This document shows, in pieces, positions 8,370-17,151 of a stretch of 64,000 nucleotides of DNA. The DNA lies in the NCBI GenBank assembly GCA_009664345.1, contig CP043547.1:4616709-4680708 (forward strand). The letters are read 5' to 3'. Origin of the DNA: Planctomycetales bacterium 10988. Its GTDB lineage: Bacteria > Planctomycetota > Planctomycetia > Pirellulales > Pb10988. Numbering within the stretch: position 1 is the first letter of the stretch; each line of letters opens with the position of its first letter. A program made the position numbers and the translations under genes. The notes below the pieces were generated by a model. It was not told the DNA's origin, did not search any database, and was given only the letters and a program-made list of their open reading frames with translations.

Positions 8370-9590
8370 ATGCTATATCAAAATTTAAAATCTGCCGCGA
8401 AAATTGGGCTGTTTCTGCTGTTGGCGCTCTGCCTGTTGGCACCTGCCGTTGAGGCACAGCAGAAAACCTACCAATCGATCCAAGCCGAGCCTTTGACCCG
8501 TCAAGAACTGTCCAAAGTCTTTGGGATGTATGGGTTTGCGGATAACTTTGATGAGGATCTCGTCCAACGTCATCTGCATCATTATGTCGCTCGATTTACC
8601 CAAAAGGAAGAATTTTCTAACTTCCAATCGATCCTTGACGAAATGAAGACACGGATACTTGGCCCGGCAGGCCGGAAGAATGACGGGGGGACCGCCATTC
8701 AAACTGTCAATAAAATCATGCTGGAAGAGTTGCTGCCTCTGTTGAATGAAGAGTATCACCCTTTCACTCGCGTGGAAGCCGCGCTGCTCATCGGAAAACT
8801 GAACGCGAAAGAACCTCCCTTCAATGCGAAAACTCCTGCCACTCCGGAACCAAATAGCTGGGATATTTTGGTCGATTTGTTGACGAGTTCGGATCGAATC
8901 GAAGGGGTCCGCGTGGCAGCCTTGGCGGGAATTGATCGCCATATTTCGACCGGAACCATCTCCGAGGAACAACGCAATGCGATTGCCCAACCTCTTTACC
9001 AAATGGCTCAGCCTCTTGGAGAGAACCCCAGCGATTTTGAAAGATGGATGCGACATCGATCGTTGCGAGCCTTGGGACATCTGTGCTGGGTCGGAGAAAA
9101 TGCTCAGATCGCCAAGTACATGATTCAAGTCTTGAGTAATAAAGAGGAAGCCTTGGAAGTACGGACCGAAGCGGCGGCGGCCTTAGGCTTTATGCAACTG
9201 CAAGGAGTCGAAACTCTGGGGACTTCGCTCTCGGATTTGGCTTTGACCTTGGGAGATTTAGCCTATACCGCCGGTCAAGAGACGGGACCGGATCGTTGGA
9301 ATCCTGAGGATTTTCTCCTTTTCCAAGAGTCCTTGGCCCATGTCGAATTGGCTTTGCAAGGTTATTATGAAAGCCTCATTCGGCCGGGTGTCGAAGGGAA
9401 CTTCCCGCCGAATACCGGACTTCTCTCCGCCGCTGAAGGCGAAGAGCGAACGAATGTCCAAAAGGTCATTGATAGCCTTACTCCTTTGATCAACAAGGTT
9501 TACAGCACAAGCTTTGTGGAAAATGCGGATGTGGTCACCTTGCTTGGAAACTTCAAAGCGGACTTGGACGCGATGAAGGCCGCTCCGTAA
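8370..9590 (+). CDS. Secreted alpha-helical (HEAT-like) protein of unknown function
   Basis: From the ATG at 8370 the 406-residue product has a clear signal peptide (KIGLFLLLALCLLAPAVEA, cleavage near residue 29). An in-frame TTG 30 bases upstream would spoil the signal sequence and was rejected. The mature part is made of helical pairs such as RVEAALLIGKLNAK, RVAALAGIDRHI and RTEAAAALGFMQL, the spacing and Ala/Leu pattern of HEAT or armadillo-like repeats, which usually act as binding scaffolds. No enzyme motif is visible. It is expected in the periplasm. Neighbours give no hint of a partner. Confidence 0.75.
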   Translation: MLYQNLKSAAKIGLFLLLALCLLAPAVEAQQKTYQSIQAEPLTRQELSKVFGMYGFADNFDEDLVQRHLHHYVARFTQKEEFSNFQSILDEMKTRILGPAGRKNDGGTAIQTVNKIMLEELLPLLNEEYHPFTRVEAALLIGKLNAKEPPFNAKTPATPEPNSWDILVDLLTSSDRIEGVRVAALAGIDRHISTGTISEEQRNAIAQPLYQMAQPLGENPSDFERWMRHRSLRALGHLCWVGENAQIAKYMIQVLSNKEEALEVRTEAAAALGFMQLQGVETLGTSLSDLALTLGDLAYTAGQETGPDRWNPEDFLLFQESLAHVELALQGYYESLIRPGVEGNFPPNTGLLSAAEGEERTNVQKVIDSLTPLINKVYSTSFVENADVVTLLGNFKADLDAMKAAP

Positions 9591-9659
9591 TCCTCAGATT
9601 TTTTCTACTGCTCAACTTCCTAGCTTTTTCCTTCAACAGTTCTATGAATTAGGCGGCCC

Positions 9660-10685
9660 ATGCGTTTACCGCTGTTAGTAACCGGGATCGCTGGCGTCGC
9701 GGGTTTCAATGCGTATCATTATTTTGCCGAAAAATATCCTGGCCAAGTGGTCGGGATTCGGCAAAAAGATAATTGGCGGTTGCAACATCCGGGGATTGTC
9801 GCCTGCGATGCGGAGGACAAACCCGGCCTGCGGCGGCTGTTCGAGAAGTATCGCTTTCAGAGTGTTCTCAATGCAGCGGGCAATTGTGCCTTGCGGGCAT
9901 GCGAACTCGATCCGGCTTTAGCTTGGCGAACCAACGTTGCGGGCCTGGATAATCTCCTTGACTTTGTGGCCGGGACGGATATTCGACTGCTACATCTTTC
10001 GATTGATCTTGTCTTTTCTGGGGCAAAGTTGGGTGGGTATCTGGAATCCGATGATCCTGATCCCGTGACGGTTTATGGCAAGACGATGGCGGCTGCCGAG
10101 GAACGTCTTGCTCGCCGAAAACCGGATGCTTGCACCTTACGTATCTCGTTGCCGATGGGAATCAGCTTCAATGGCCATGCCGGTGCCATCGATTGGATTC
10201 AAAGCCGCTACCGGCAGGAAAAGCCTGCGACGCTGTATTATGATGAGGTACGGACGCCGACCTATGTTGCCTGCATGAATCGGATGTTTGAGGAACTCTT
10301 TGTCAAAGAAGAGATTACCGGACTTTATCATGCCGGGGGGCCGATCAGGCTGAGTCTCTATCAAATCGCCCAGATCGTGAATAAAGTCGGCGGGTACGAT
10401 CCGCGATTAGTGCAAGGTTGCTATCGCATCGAAGCGGGACCGATGCCACCGAGAGCGGGGAATGTGACGATGGATTCCAGCCGCCTTGCCGAGGCTTTGG
10501 GAAGAACTCCCTTTGATCCTTGGCCTCTCGATCCGCAATATCTGCCGACAGACAGAGAGTGGCACCTCGATGATTCGATTGATCTCGGGGGTTCCGCTGA
10601 TCTCTTGACGACAACGCTTTACCAAAACCCTCGGCTTCCCGACCCCGTTCCCCCTTCCGCCTATCCTTTGGAACGGGTTTCCTAA
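9660..10685 (+). CDS. RmlD-like NAD(P)-dependent sugar reductase/epimerase family protein
   Basis: This 341-residue member of the extended short-chain dehydrogenase family starts with the TGIAGVAG dinucleotide loop (residues 8-15), has NAAGNCALRACELDP and RTNVAGLDNL as in dTDP-4-dehydrorhamnose reductases, and SIDLVFSG before the active-site region. The active-site segment reads VYGKTMAAAE: the Tyr is kept but the Lys four positions later, present in YxxxK enzymes, is Met. It may thus be a weak enzyme, use another base, or be a non-catalytic relative such as the MAT2B type. The start at ATG 9660 fits the family. It stands alone on the plus strand, converging with the next gene. Confidence 0.82.
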   Translation: MRLPLLVTGIAGVAGFNAYHYFAEKYPGQVVGIRQKDNWRLQHPGIVACDAEDKPGLRRLFEKYRFQSVLNAAGNCALRACELDPALAWRTNVAGLDNLLDFVAGTDIRLLHLSIDLVFSGAKLGGYLESDDPDPVTVYGKTMAAAEERLARRKPDACTLRISLPMGISFNGHAGAIDWIQSRYRQEKPATLYYDEVRTPTYVACMNRMFEELFVKEEITGLYHAGGPIRLSLYQIAQIVNKVGGYDPRLVQGCYRIEAGPMPPRAGNVTMDSSRLAEALGRTPFDPWPLDPQYLPTDREWHLDDSIDLGGSADLLTTTLYQNPRLPDPVPPSAYPLERVS

Positions 10686-10721
10686 GAAGCCGCAAGATTG
10701 TAGGGGCTAGCAAACTTTGGA

Positions 10722-11567
10722 CTAAAGAGCCGAGTGAAGTTGTCGAACTCGCCCGAGTATCAAGGCCGATTTTTGCAAATCACTCACCCGAAAGGCCGCC
10801 AAGCGGGAAACCCCGGTGACGCAGAGCCAGCTTGATCCCTTCTCTGCCCGATAGGATACGATGTTGGGTACCAACTCCGCTTCGAGTAGCGAAGAAGGCT
10901 GACATAGCTCGTTGACCGATTGACAGACCGGGAGCAAATCTTGCAGCTTTAAGTGTTCTAGGCCCGTTCCTGAGATCGGCATCGGGACCAAGTTGCGATC
11001 CTCCGAACGGACCATTAGCAGAGCAAATTCAACTTCTGATTGGAACGTATCGTAGACTTGCCCCGCCACATCGGCAGGGAGACTATCCGCCAGCCGAGCG
11101 ATATGCAGGAAGATTTCCATCGGAGTAAAACCGATCGATTCTCCATCTGGAACCGCGGCGGAAGGGTAGAAATCAAGCTGAGGACGTTCTTTCGTAAAGG
11201 AAAACGCCAAGGTCAGCATCCGCTCTGCAAATTGATCCAAAAGAACCTTGGAAATCTCTTGAGCATCGAAAACCCCTTCGGAAAGAAGCGATGTTCCCAA
11301 GGCATCCTGGCTCAATTCTCCTGCATTCGGGGCAGGAAGTTTCTCGGCTAAATCGATATCGGGGAAGTGTTCCGAGAGCAACTCACCTAAGCGTTTCGTC
11401 GGCGAAGTGACGCTAATTCGAACGATTTTCCCTTTGGAGAAGCGTAAGGCACCCAGCGGCACGCCGGCAGCCGATCGCAGCAGAACTCCTCCTTCCTCCA
11501 CTTTCCGCTCTAATCGAGCTAAAAGATAAAATAATTCATTGACGGGAATCGAGCGGGGTGTAGCCAT
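10722..11567 (-). CDS. Cytoplasmic two-part protein, possibly DUF4388-like, function unknown
   Basis: I do not firmly recognise this 281-residue protein. The first half has a pattern resembling DUF4388/PATAN modules: a short beta segment GVLLRSAAG, then GALRFSKGKIVRI, then a helical part with TKRLGELL and LGTSLLSEGVFDAQEIS, found in bacterial signalling proteins and gliding-motility GTPase partners. The second half ends with SWLCVTGVSRLAAFRV, which could be a roadblock-like beta-sheet. There are no membrane helices. The start at ATG 11567 is the only reasonable one. A regulatory or adaptor role is a guess based on architecture. Confidence 0.65.
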   Translation of the reverse strand: MATPRSIPVNELFYLLARLERKVEEGGVLLRSAAGVPLGALRFSKGKIVRISVTSPTKRLGELLSEHFPDIDLAEKLPAPNAGELSQDALGTSLLSEGVFDAQEISKVLLDQFAERMLTLAFSFTKERPQLDFYPSAAVPDGESIGFTPMEIFLHIARLADSLPADVAGQVYDTFQSEVEFALLMVRSEDRNLVPMPISGTGLEHLKLQDLLPVCQSVNELCQPSSLLEAELVPNIVSYRAEKGSSWLCVTGVSRLAAFRVSDLQKSALILGRVRQLHSAL

Positions 11568-12172
11568 AATCCGCGGGAATTTCTTAAGTTTGGTAGAGAA
11601 TTGAAGATTCTATGGAAAGATCGATTCGAGCGGTTTCGAAGAGTCAGTGGTCAAAATGCAACAGAACCGAATGGCACTTGGGAATTGCAGCATTCGAGTA
11701 ACTTTTGATCACAAACTCTAAAAATCAGCCCTTTTTGCTCGAAGTGACCTGAGTTTATAACCGTGTTAACAACGACGAATTCGATCGTTGTAAGGTGGTC
11801 CTTAGATTGTGGACTTTCTATTAGTCTTACACAAGGATTTTTCGAACATTATTTATCAGGTTTTCGCACGGACTTGTTAGATAAGTTAAGGGGAATTTGA
11901 AGATTGGAGTGATTTTAAGGGGGTCCAGGTGTTGGAATCAATGCTCTGGAGGGAAGAATCCGAAGGAAGGGACTGGTGCTTGCTTGACACCGACGCATCG
12001 GGAAATTTTAATGGGACTGCTGAACGTAAGATCGGTAGCTTAAAAGTATCATCCAATCCAAGGTCCATTTTCCCGTGTGGGGCGGGAAGGGAATTGCTTG
12101 AGTTGGCGGACACTTTTCTTTTGCTATCTCCTCAAAGTCGCCTTTAGTTACTTCATTTTTGGAGGTCTGCTC
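11568..12172. other. Intergenic region of about 600 bases before the CXXCH protein gene
   Basis: No gene is supported in either strand; short open frames here lack start signals. It lies between divergent genes and is AT-rich near 11690-11880. A TGGCAC...TTGC pair near 11671 has the wrong spacing for a sigma-54 promoter. Confidence 0.4.
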
Positions 12173-12538
12173 ATGCGGAAGTTGGTTCACACGGGCATTG
12201 TGCTCGGTGTTGGTTTCATTGCTTGTGGGTTACTCTTTGGATTGGCTACCCAAACGGCCGAAGCCCGTCCTTGGTTCCCCAAAGATTTTAGCGAAAAGTA
12301 TCCAGATTTGGATGATAAAGTCCGCGAAGTCAAACGCTGCGGCGTCTGCCACCCTGCCGGCGAAAAGAAATCTGTCCGTAATGCCTATGGACAAGCGATG
12401 TTTGAAGCCCTCGGCATGGAAGAAAATGTCAAAGGGGAAGCCGTTGGCGAAGCATTGGAAGCGATCGAATCCAAGCCCAGCTCCGTCCCCGGCAAAACCT
12501 ACGGGGATCAAATCGAAGCAGGCGAACTGCCTAACTAA
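12173..12538 (+). CDS. Small secreted CXXCH (cytochrome c-like) protein
   Basis: The 121-residue product starts at ATG 12173, which has GGAGG 8 bases upstream; longer in-frame starts would bury the signal peptide. A signal sequence spans residues 1-31 (cleavage near AEA-R). The mature part has a single heme-binding motif CGVCH (Cys56, Cys59, His60) and a short helical tail with no obvious distal Met ligand except in the FEALGMEEN region (Met in that segment). It is therefore likely a periplasmic mono-heme cytochrome-like protein; small CXXCH proteins of this kind are common in planctomycetes. No oxidase or reductase genes are near. Confidence 0.8.
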   Translation: MRKLVHTGIVLGVGFIACGLLFGLATQTAEARPWFPKDFSEKYPDLDDKVREVKRCGVCHPAGEKKSVRNAYGQAMFEALGMEENVKGEAVGEALEAIESKPSSVPGKTYGDQIEAGELPN

Positions 12539-12552
12539 CTTGATTTGAACGA

Positions 12553-12642
12553 GAAAGTAGCTTCTCTTCGACTTCAGGGGAAGAAGCTTTCTTTGAACAT
12601 GATAAAAAAGGCTAAGTTCCAAACGGGGCTTAGTCTTTTTTT
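12553..12642 (+). terminator. Two consecutive terminator-like hairpins after the CXXCH gene
   Basis: The first (12553-12592) pairs AGCTTCT with AGAAGCT, flanked by short A/T runs. The second (12610-12642) pairs GGCTAAG with CTTAGTC and is followed by seven Ts. The second is the better Rho-independent terminator. Confidence 0.7.
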
Positions 12643-13185
12643 GTTGGGGGTAAGAATTTCTGGTCAAAAGTTTTTGGCAAACAGGGGTATCAAGATGTTC
12701 TTCAATATCATTTGAGCGAAGTGATCGGCACCTTGAGAAGTTTCTACTTCGCTAGGATTTTCTTATACGTTTGCGAACTTTTTGGATAATAAAAATTACC
12801 GCGGCGAAAAGTTGTTTGACTTTCTTGGTTCCCATCGTTTAGTACTTAAGAAGTAGCGAGATTCAAAAAGACTTGTTTTCGCAGGTATACAAAGTAGACC
12901 TTTAGGTATTTTTAAAGGAATTTTTACCTTTCCCCTCTTTGGAAGTAAGAAATCAAATTTTATTTATGCTAGTTTAGACAGAGTACAGACTGGCGTTTGG
13001 AGACCTACCGCAGATGATGGGGCTTTGGAAAGATGGCCCCCTTATCAAAACGGCAGGAAATTGATTTCGAATTTGATTATCGCGACTCTTTTCACCCCCT
13101 CCTTAGGAGCGAGCCCTTGCTCTTACTCGATCGAGTTGAGACACAGTAGCATGAAAAGTTTAGTGAGTAGTACTGGATTGGTTAT
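12643..13185. other. AT-rich leader region of the response regulator gene
   Basis: No gene is supported. The segment is AT-rich up to about 12980. GTAGTACT at 13168-13175, 10 bases before the response-regulator start codon, matches half of the 18-bp palindrome found upstream of the ECF sigma gene at 45268-45285. Confidence 0.4.
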
Positions 13186-13818
13186 ATGGGAATACGATTA
13201 CTTATTGTTGACGACCATGAAGTGGTCCGCACGGGGATTAGGGCTTTAGTTCGGGACACGGGGATTCAGGTCGTTGGGGAGGCGGAAACAGGCGAACAGG
13301 CGATGGATAAAGTTTCGGAATCCTTGCCTGATGTCGTGTTGCTGGATGTTCGTTTGGAAAATTCCAACGGTTTTCAGGTCTTGGAATCGATTCGAGCGAA
13401 GAACCCTACGCTGCCGATCTTGATTCTATCGACTTATGATAACCCGACTTACATTGCCAGGGCGATGGCTTTGGGGGCAAAGGGATATCTTCTCAAAGGG
13501 GCGAAGCGAGCCACCATCTTGGAAGCGATTGAAAAGGCTGCCGCTGGAGAAGATATTTGGACTCCTCAAGAATTACGCCGGATTACCGGATCGATGATCA
13601 CTCCTCGCATCAAGGCGGACCTGGATGTCCCGCTCACGGAGCGGGAGGCACAAGTCTTGCGGCATATCGCTTATGGTTTGACCAACAAGGAAATTGCCAA
13701 AAGCCTTGATATATCCATCGAAACGGTCAAAGAGCACGTTCAGCATATTTTACGGAAAGTGGGGGTCTCCGATCGGACTCAGGCCGCTGTATGGGCCGTT
13801 CGCAACGGAATCGGTTAA
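13186..13818 (+). CDS. NarL/FixJ-type response regulator (receiver + LuxR HTH)
   Basis: Residues 1-120 form a receiver domain: acidic pair VDDHE (9-11), phosphoacceptor LLDVRL (Asp54), LSTYD with the conserved Thr/Ser region, and KGYLLKGA with the conserved Lys. Residues 145-205 are a LuxR-type helix-turn-helix (LTEREAQVLRHIAYGLTNKEIA, then VKEHVQHILRKVGV). It would be a DNA-binding transcription regulator activated by phosphorylation from a histidine kinase, which is not encoded nearby, so it is an orphan. The ATG at 13186 is chosen because the receiver begins at once. A GTAGTACT half-site lies just upstream and could be an autoregulatory site. Confidence 0.92.
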   Translation: MGIRLLIVDDHEVVRTGIRALVRDTGIQVVGEAETGEQAMDKVSESLPDVVLLDVRLENSNGFQVLESIRAKNPTLPILILSTYDNPTYIARAMALGAKGYLLKGAKRATILEAIEKAAAGEDIWTPQELRRITGSMITPRIKADLDVPLTEREAQVLRHIAYGLTNKEIAKSLDISIETVKEHVQHILRKVGVSDRTQAAVWAVRNGIG

Positions 13819-13981
13819 TCCTTGGCGTTTGTTCTTCGGCTTCGTTTTCATTTCCGCCCTTTTTCCCTTCTTCTTTTTCTCTTGTCGGTGTTTGGAATCC
13901 TCCTAAAGTTCTTGCATATAGAATTGTCCTTCTCGCCTTTCATGTTAGGCGATTTAGCAAATATAGATAAAGAACTTTCTT

Positions 13982-15175
13982 ATGAACACTGAATTACCCT
14001 CGGTTCCCCAAGGGCCTTGTACTTTGGGAATTGAAGAAGAGTTTCAAATTGTCGATCCACGCTCGCGGGAGTTACGTCCCAAAGCGGACCCGATTTGGAA
14101 ACGCTGTCGCGAGCATCTTCACAATTCGCAGGAAATCCAGAAAGAATTTCATCTTTCTCAGATCGAATCGGCCTCGACGGTTTGTGGTTCGATGGACGAA
14201 GTTCGCAAAGAGCTAATCCGCCTGCGTTCGGAATTGTTGCGAAGTGCTGATTCCGAGGCGAATTGGATTATCGCGGCGGGCACGCATCCCTTCTCGCATT
14301 GGGCCAACCAGCCTTTGACGCCGAACTCCCGCTATCATGACTTGGCCTATGAATTCCAGCAATTGGCTTGGGAACAAGTGATTTTTGGTTGTCATGTGCA
14401 TGTTGGGTTGGAAGATGCGGACCTCGGCTTGGAAGTGATGAATCGTTGCCGGGCCTATCTGCCGATCTTTCTGGCCTTGAGTGCGAATTCCCCTTTCTGG
14501 TTGGGAGAAGATACCGGCTATGCCAGTTACCGGATGGAGCTTTGGACGCGGTGGCCGCTCGCGGGGCCTCCGATGCACTTTCAAAACAAAGCGGAATACG
14601 ATGAATGTGTTCAAGGGTTAATTGCCGGAGGAATGTTGGAGGATGCCAGCAAAATCTATTGGGATATCCGACTTCCGACGCGGTTTCCAACGATTGAATT
14701 TCGTATCACCGATGTTTGTACTTCCATCGACAATGCGGTGATGCTCGCCGGCTTGATTCGTGGGGTTTCGCAACAGGCCTATTTTGAGGCAAAGGAAGGC
14801 GTTCCGTACAAGCCAGTCCGCCATGAGTTGCTACGAGCGGCGATCTGGCAAGCGGCACGCTTCGGCATCGAGGGTGAACTGATTGACCTCGAAGGCGAAG
14901 GGAGAAAACCTGCCTATCAACTCATTGAGCGGGCCCTTGAATATGCCCGACCGGTCTTGGAAGCGTTTGGGGATTGGGAAGAGATCTCGCAACTGGTTGG
15001 CAAAACCCTCGTGGAGGGAAACGGGGCGATTCGGCAACGCAAAGTCTTTCAGAAACGTGGAGAGATGCTGGACGTAGTTGATTTCCTCGCAGAAGAAACC
15101 GCGCGAGAAACCGAATTTCTGCTGAATGTCTCTGAAGTCACTGGGGAAAGTTCCTCCGCACAAGCTATGAAGTAA
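13982..15175 (+). CDS. ybdK: YbdK-type carboxylate-amine ligase (GCS2 family)
   Basis: The 397-residue protein has the hallmarks of the glutamate-cysteine ligase family 2: LGIEEEFQIVD at residues 18-28 (metal/ATP-binding acidic strand), ESASTVCGSMDEV, FGCHVHVGLED (metal-binding His-x-His), and PTIEFRITDVC near 240. The family catalyses ATP-dependent joining of a carboxylate and an amine; E. coli YbdK has weak glutamate-cysteine ligase activity, and the true substrate is open. Length is typical. The gene ends by overlapping the 3' end of the convergent PAP2 gene by about 11 bases. There is no gshB-like gene nearby. Confidence 0.9.
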   Translation: MNTELPSVPQGPCTLGIEEEFQIVDPRSRELRPKADPIWKRCREHLHNSQEIQKEFHLSQIESASTVCGSMDEVRKELIRLRSELLRSADSEANWIIAAGTHPFSHWANQPLTPNSRYHDLAYEFQQLAWEQVIFGCHVHVGLEDADLGLEVMNRCRAYLPIFLALSANSPFWLGEDTGYASYRMELWTRWPLAGPPMHFQNKAEYDECVQGLIAGGMLEDASKIYWDIRLPTRFPTIEFRITDVCTSIDNAVMLAGLIRGVSQQAYFEAKEGVPYKPVRHELLRAAIWQAARFGIEGELIDLEGEGRKPAYQLIERALEYARPVLEAFGDWEEISQLVGKTLVEGNGAIRQRKVFQKRGEMLDVVDFLAEETARETEFLLNVSEVTGESSSAQAMK

Positions 15176-15854
15176 CCGACTTTCGGTGAGGAATCGCCAA
15201 GCAACAGAGCAACGCCCAACTTAACCCGATCAGCCAACCCGCCAGGACATCCGAGAGATAATGGACGCCTAAATAAATCCGACTGAAACCCACTGTGAAG
15301 GTGGCGAAGAGGGCCATGGCATAAAGGGCCACTTGTACCCGACGCAGCGGTTCTTTGGCCGCTACCAATCGAGCCGCTGTGAGATAAATCGCCGCGGTTA
15401 GCAAGGCATGGCCACTGGGATAGCTGGGAGAATGGACCAATAGCCATTCCGTATCATATTCAGGCCGAGGGCGATCGAAGCTCAGTTTGCAAGCGACGCT
15501 GATTCCCCAGGCTCCCAAGGAAGCTACCATTATCAGAAGCACCCAGAGTCCTCTTTCTTTCACCAACCAATAGCCACTCAACAGCAAAACAAAACCGGTC
15601 AGCAGTGCCCAACTGCCCAACGCGGTGATATCCCGGAAGGCATCCTGCAGCCAAGCGGGACCGAGTGGGCGAGCGGAATTTTCCGCACGTAAAACCTCGA
15701 AGACATGGTTATCAAAGGCCTGCGTCTTTCCGGTATGGGTCGCATAACTCAAGCCACAGCAGAGCAGAACCAAGGTCACCAGCGTCCAGAGTTCAAGTCT
15801 TCGTGCTTGATAGAAATCGGCCAATGGGGAAGTGGAGGAAGGGTTGGTGGTCAT
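15165..15854 (-). CDS. PAP2-family membrane phosphatase
   Basis: The protein is of the phosphatidic-acid-phosphatase type 2 family. Its three motifs are visible: KLSFDRPRP, PSGHALLTAA and SRIYLGVHYLSDVLAGW, the last with the catalytic His and Asp. Five to six membrane helices surround them. Such enzymes remove phosphate from lipid phosphates, for example undecaprenyl pyrophosphate, at the outer face of the inner membrane. The start is uncertain: the ATG at 15854 gives 229 residues, whereas a GTG at 15911 would add a basic, leucine-rich stretch; neither has a clear ribosome binding site. The gene converges with ybdK. Confidence 0.86.
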   Translation of the reverse strand: MTTNPSSTSPLADFYQARRLELWTLVTLVLLCCGLSYATHTGKTQAFDNHVFEVLRAENSARPLGPAWLQDAFRDITALGSWALLTGFVLLLSGYWLVKERGLWVLLIMVASLGAWGISVACKLSFDRPRPEYDTEWLLVHSPSYPSGHALLTAAIYLTAARLVAAKEPLRRVQVALYAMALFATFTVGFSRIYLGVHYLSDVLAGWLIGLSWALLCCLAIPHRKSVTS

Positions 15855-15993
15855 GTTCGTACTATTTCGATCGTGGAAGAAAAGAAGGAGAAGAAGTTTG
15901 ATCCGAACCACGTTTGGAGCGGTTTGTCTTGATAGAGGTTGCGAAACGCATTCATAGGCAATGTATCACGGAAGTCCAAAAAGTGAAGTTTTG

Positions 15994-16551
15994 ATGAATC
16001 AATTATTTTCCAACGGGACGCTTCAGATCACAGAGATCGCCGAGCAAGATCAAGTGGCGTATGTGGAGCATTTTCGTGACCCACGTATTCATGCCAATAC
16101 GTTGCGGTTGCCTTTTCCTTACACAATGCATGATGCCTACGAATGGATCGAGATCGCCCGGCAGATTAACACCGCCCAGCCTCGCCCGACCATGTTCGCT
16201 ATCCGTGAGGCGACAGGAAAATTAATCGGAGGATGCGGGATCGAAGCGGGAGGCGACTTCCAACAGCATGTGCGAGTGATCGGGTATTGGATGGCGAAGG
16301 CCTTTCGCGGTCGCGGGTTCGCCAGTCAAGCGGTGCGTTGGCTGAGTGGATATGTCTTCGAAGAGCGGAGCGTTCGCAAGATCGTCGCGAATGTGTTTGC
16401 GGGAAATGAGGCTTCTTGCCGCGTCTTGGAAAAGTGTGGCTTTCGGCGAGAAGGGTATTTGCGAGAGCATTATCAAAAGGAAGGCCGCACCATCGACGCG
16501 ATCGCCTTTGGCTTGTGCCGGACGGAATGGGAAAGAAGGAGCCCTCAGTAA
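15994..16551 (+). CDS. GNAT acetyltransferase, RimJ/RimL type
   Basis: From ATG 15994 the product has 185 residues; an upstream ATG at 15961 would add 11 residues and cannot be excluded. The GNAT fold shows GGCGIEAG (beta 4), IGYWMAKAFRGRGFASQAV (the acetyl-CoA-binding R/Q-x-x-G-x-G/A loop), IVANVFAGNEASCRVLEKCGFRREGY (motif B) and a C-terminal strand. The arrangement is that of protein N-alpha-acetyltransferases RimJ/RimL, but relatives act on small molecules and antibiotics too, so the substrate is open. Single gene, divergent from PAP2. Confidence 0.9.
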   Translation: MNQLFSNGTLQITEIAEQDQVAYVEHFRDPRIHANTLRLPFPYTMHDAYEWIEIARQINTAQPRPTMFAIREATGKLIGGCGIEAGGDFQQHVRVIGYWMAKAFRGRGFASQAVRWLSGYVFEERSVRKIVANVFAGNEASCRVLEKCGFRREGYLREHYQKEGRTIDAIAFGLCRTEWERRSPQ

Positions 16552-16630
16552 GTGATTGATTGCGGGGGGTGGTATCTTACCGAGTGGGTGTTTCCATACG
16601 CTGAGGGCTGGGAACGATGACTGTTGATCA

Positions 16631-16996
16631 TCAATCTTCGCTGACCCATTGACGAGCGGCTTCGACTTCCGTGTGGTCGAAGTATTTGATCGAGGCGGAA
16701 GTAAATGGCTTGCAGAAAGCGGCCATTCCTTTTTCCCACTTCGTTTCGCCGACAATCGCGAGTTTGGCGATGTCCCCGGAGTGCTTCATTTCAAATTTAA
16801 TATCTTCCCACAAGGCACCTGCGGTCCAGCCGTGGAAGTCATGCAGAATCAACAGCAGATGGATTTTGCCATGCTCAGCCACCAAGTTTTCCATGGCAGG
16901 CACGAACATCACGTAATCCTCTTTGGTCAGCTTTCCGGTAAGGCGAACTTCCAGAACGTTCTTGTCGAAGCTAAGTTGCACAGGCTCAGTACTCAT
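16631..16996 (-). CDS. SpoIIAA-like (STAS/SEC14-type) small protein
   Basis: The 121-residue protein, starting at the ATG with AAGGGAG 8 bases before it, has the pattern of the SpoIIAA-like family: NVLEVRLTGKLTKEDY, then LLILHDFHGWTAGALWEDIKFEMKH, then KLAIVGETKWEKGM. These proteins have a STAS-like fold and are thought to bind lipids or partner proteins; no phosphorylated Ser motif of the RsbV kind is seen. No membrane segment. A longer in-frame start at 17077 is less likely because it adds a hydrophobic, low-complexity run with no RBS. Confidence 0.82.
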   Translation of the reverse strand: MSTEPVQLSFDKNVLEVRLTGKLTKEDYVMFVPAMENLVAEHGKIHLLLILHDFHGWTAGALWEDIKFEMKHSGDIAKLAIVGETKWEKGMAAFCKPFTSASIKYFDHTEVEAARQWVSED

Positions 16997-17151
16997 CTCG
17001 AAACTCCCTTGTAAAAAACTCGAGGACGAAAAAACGAAGAGCAGGGGCATTCTTCCAAGGAGAGGATTTTTCTCCAAGAAAAGCCCATGCTCTTCATCTT
17101 ACAAAAGTATCGAACGATATTGAATGAATGACAGTTAATTACTTCTTGTAA

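Noticed and set aside
11671-11689. TGGCAC followed by TTGC, possible sigma-54 promoter
   Set aside because: The gap is 7 bases, not 5, and no gene start lies suitably downstream.
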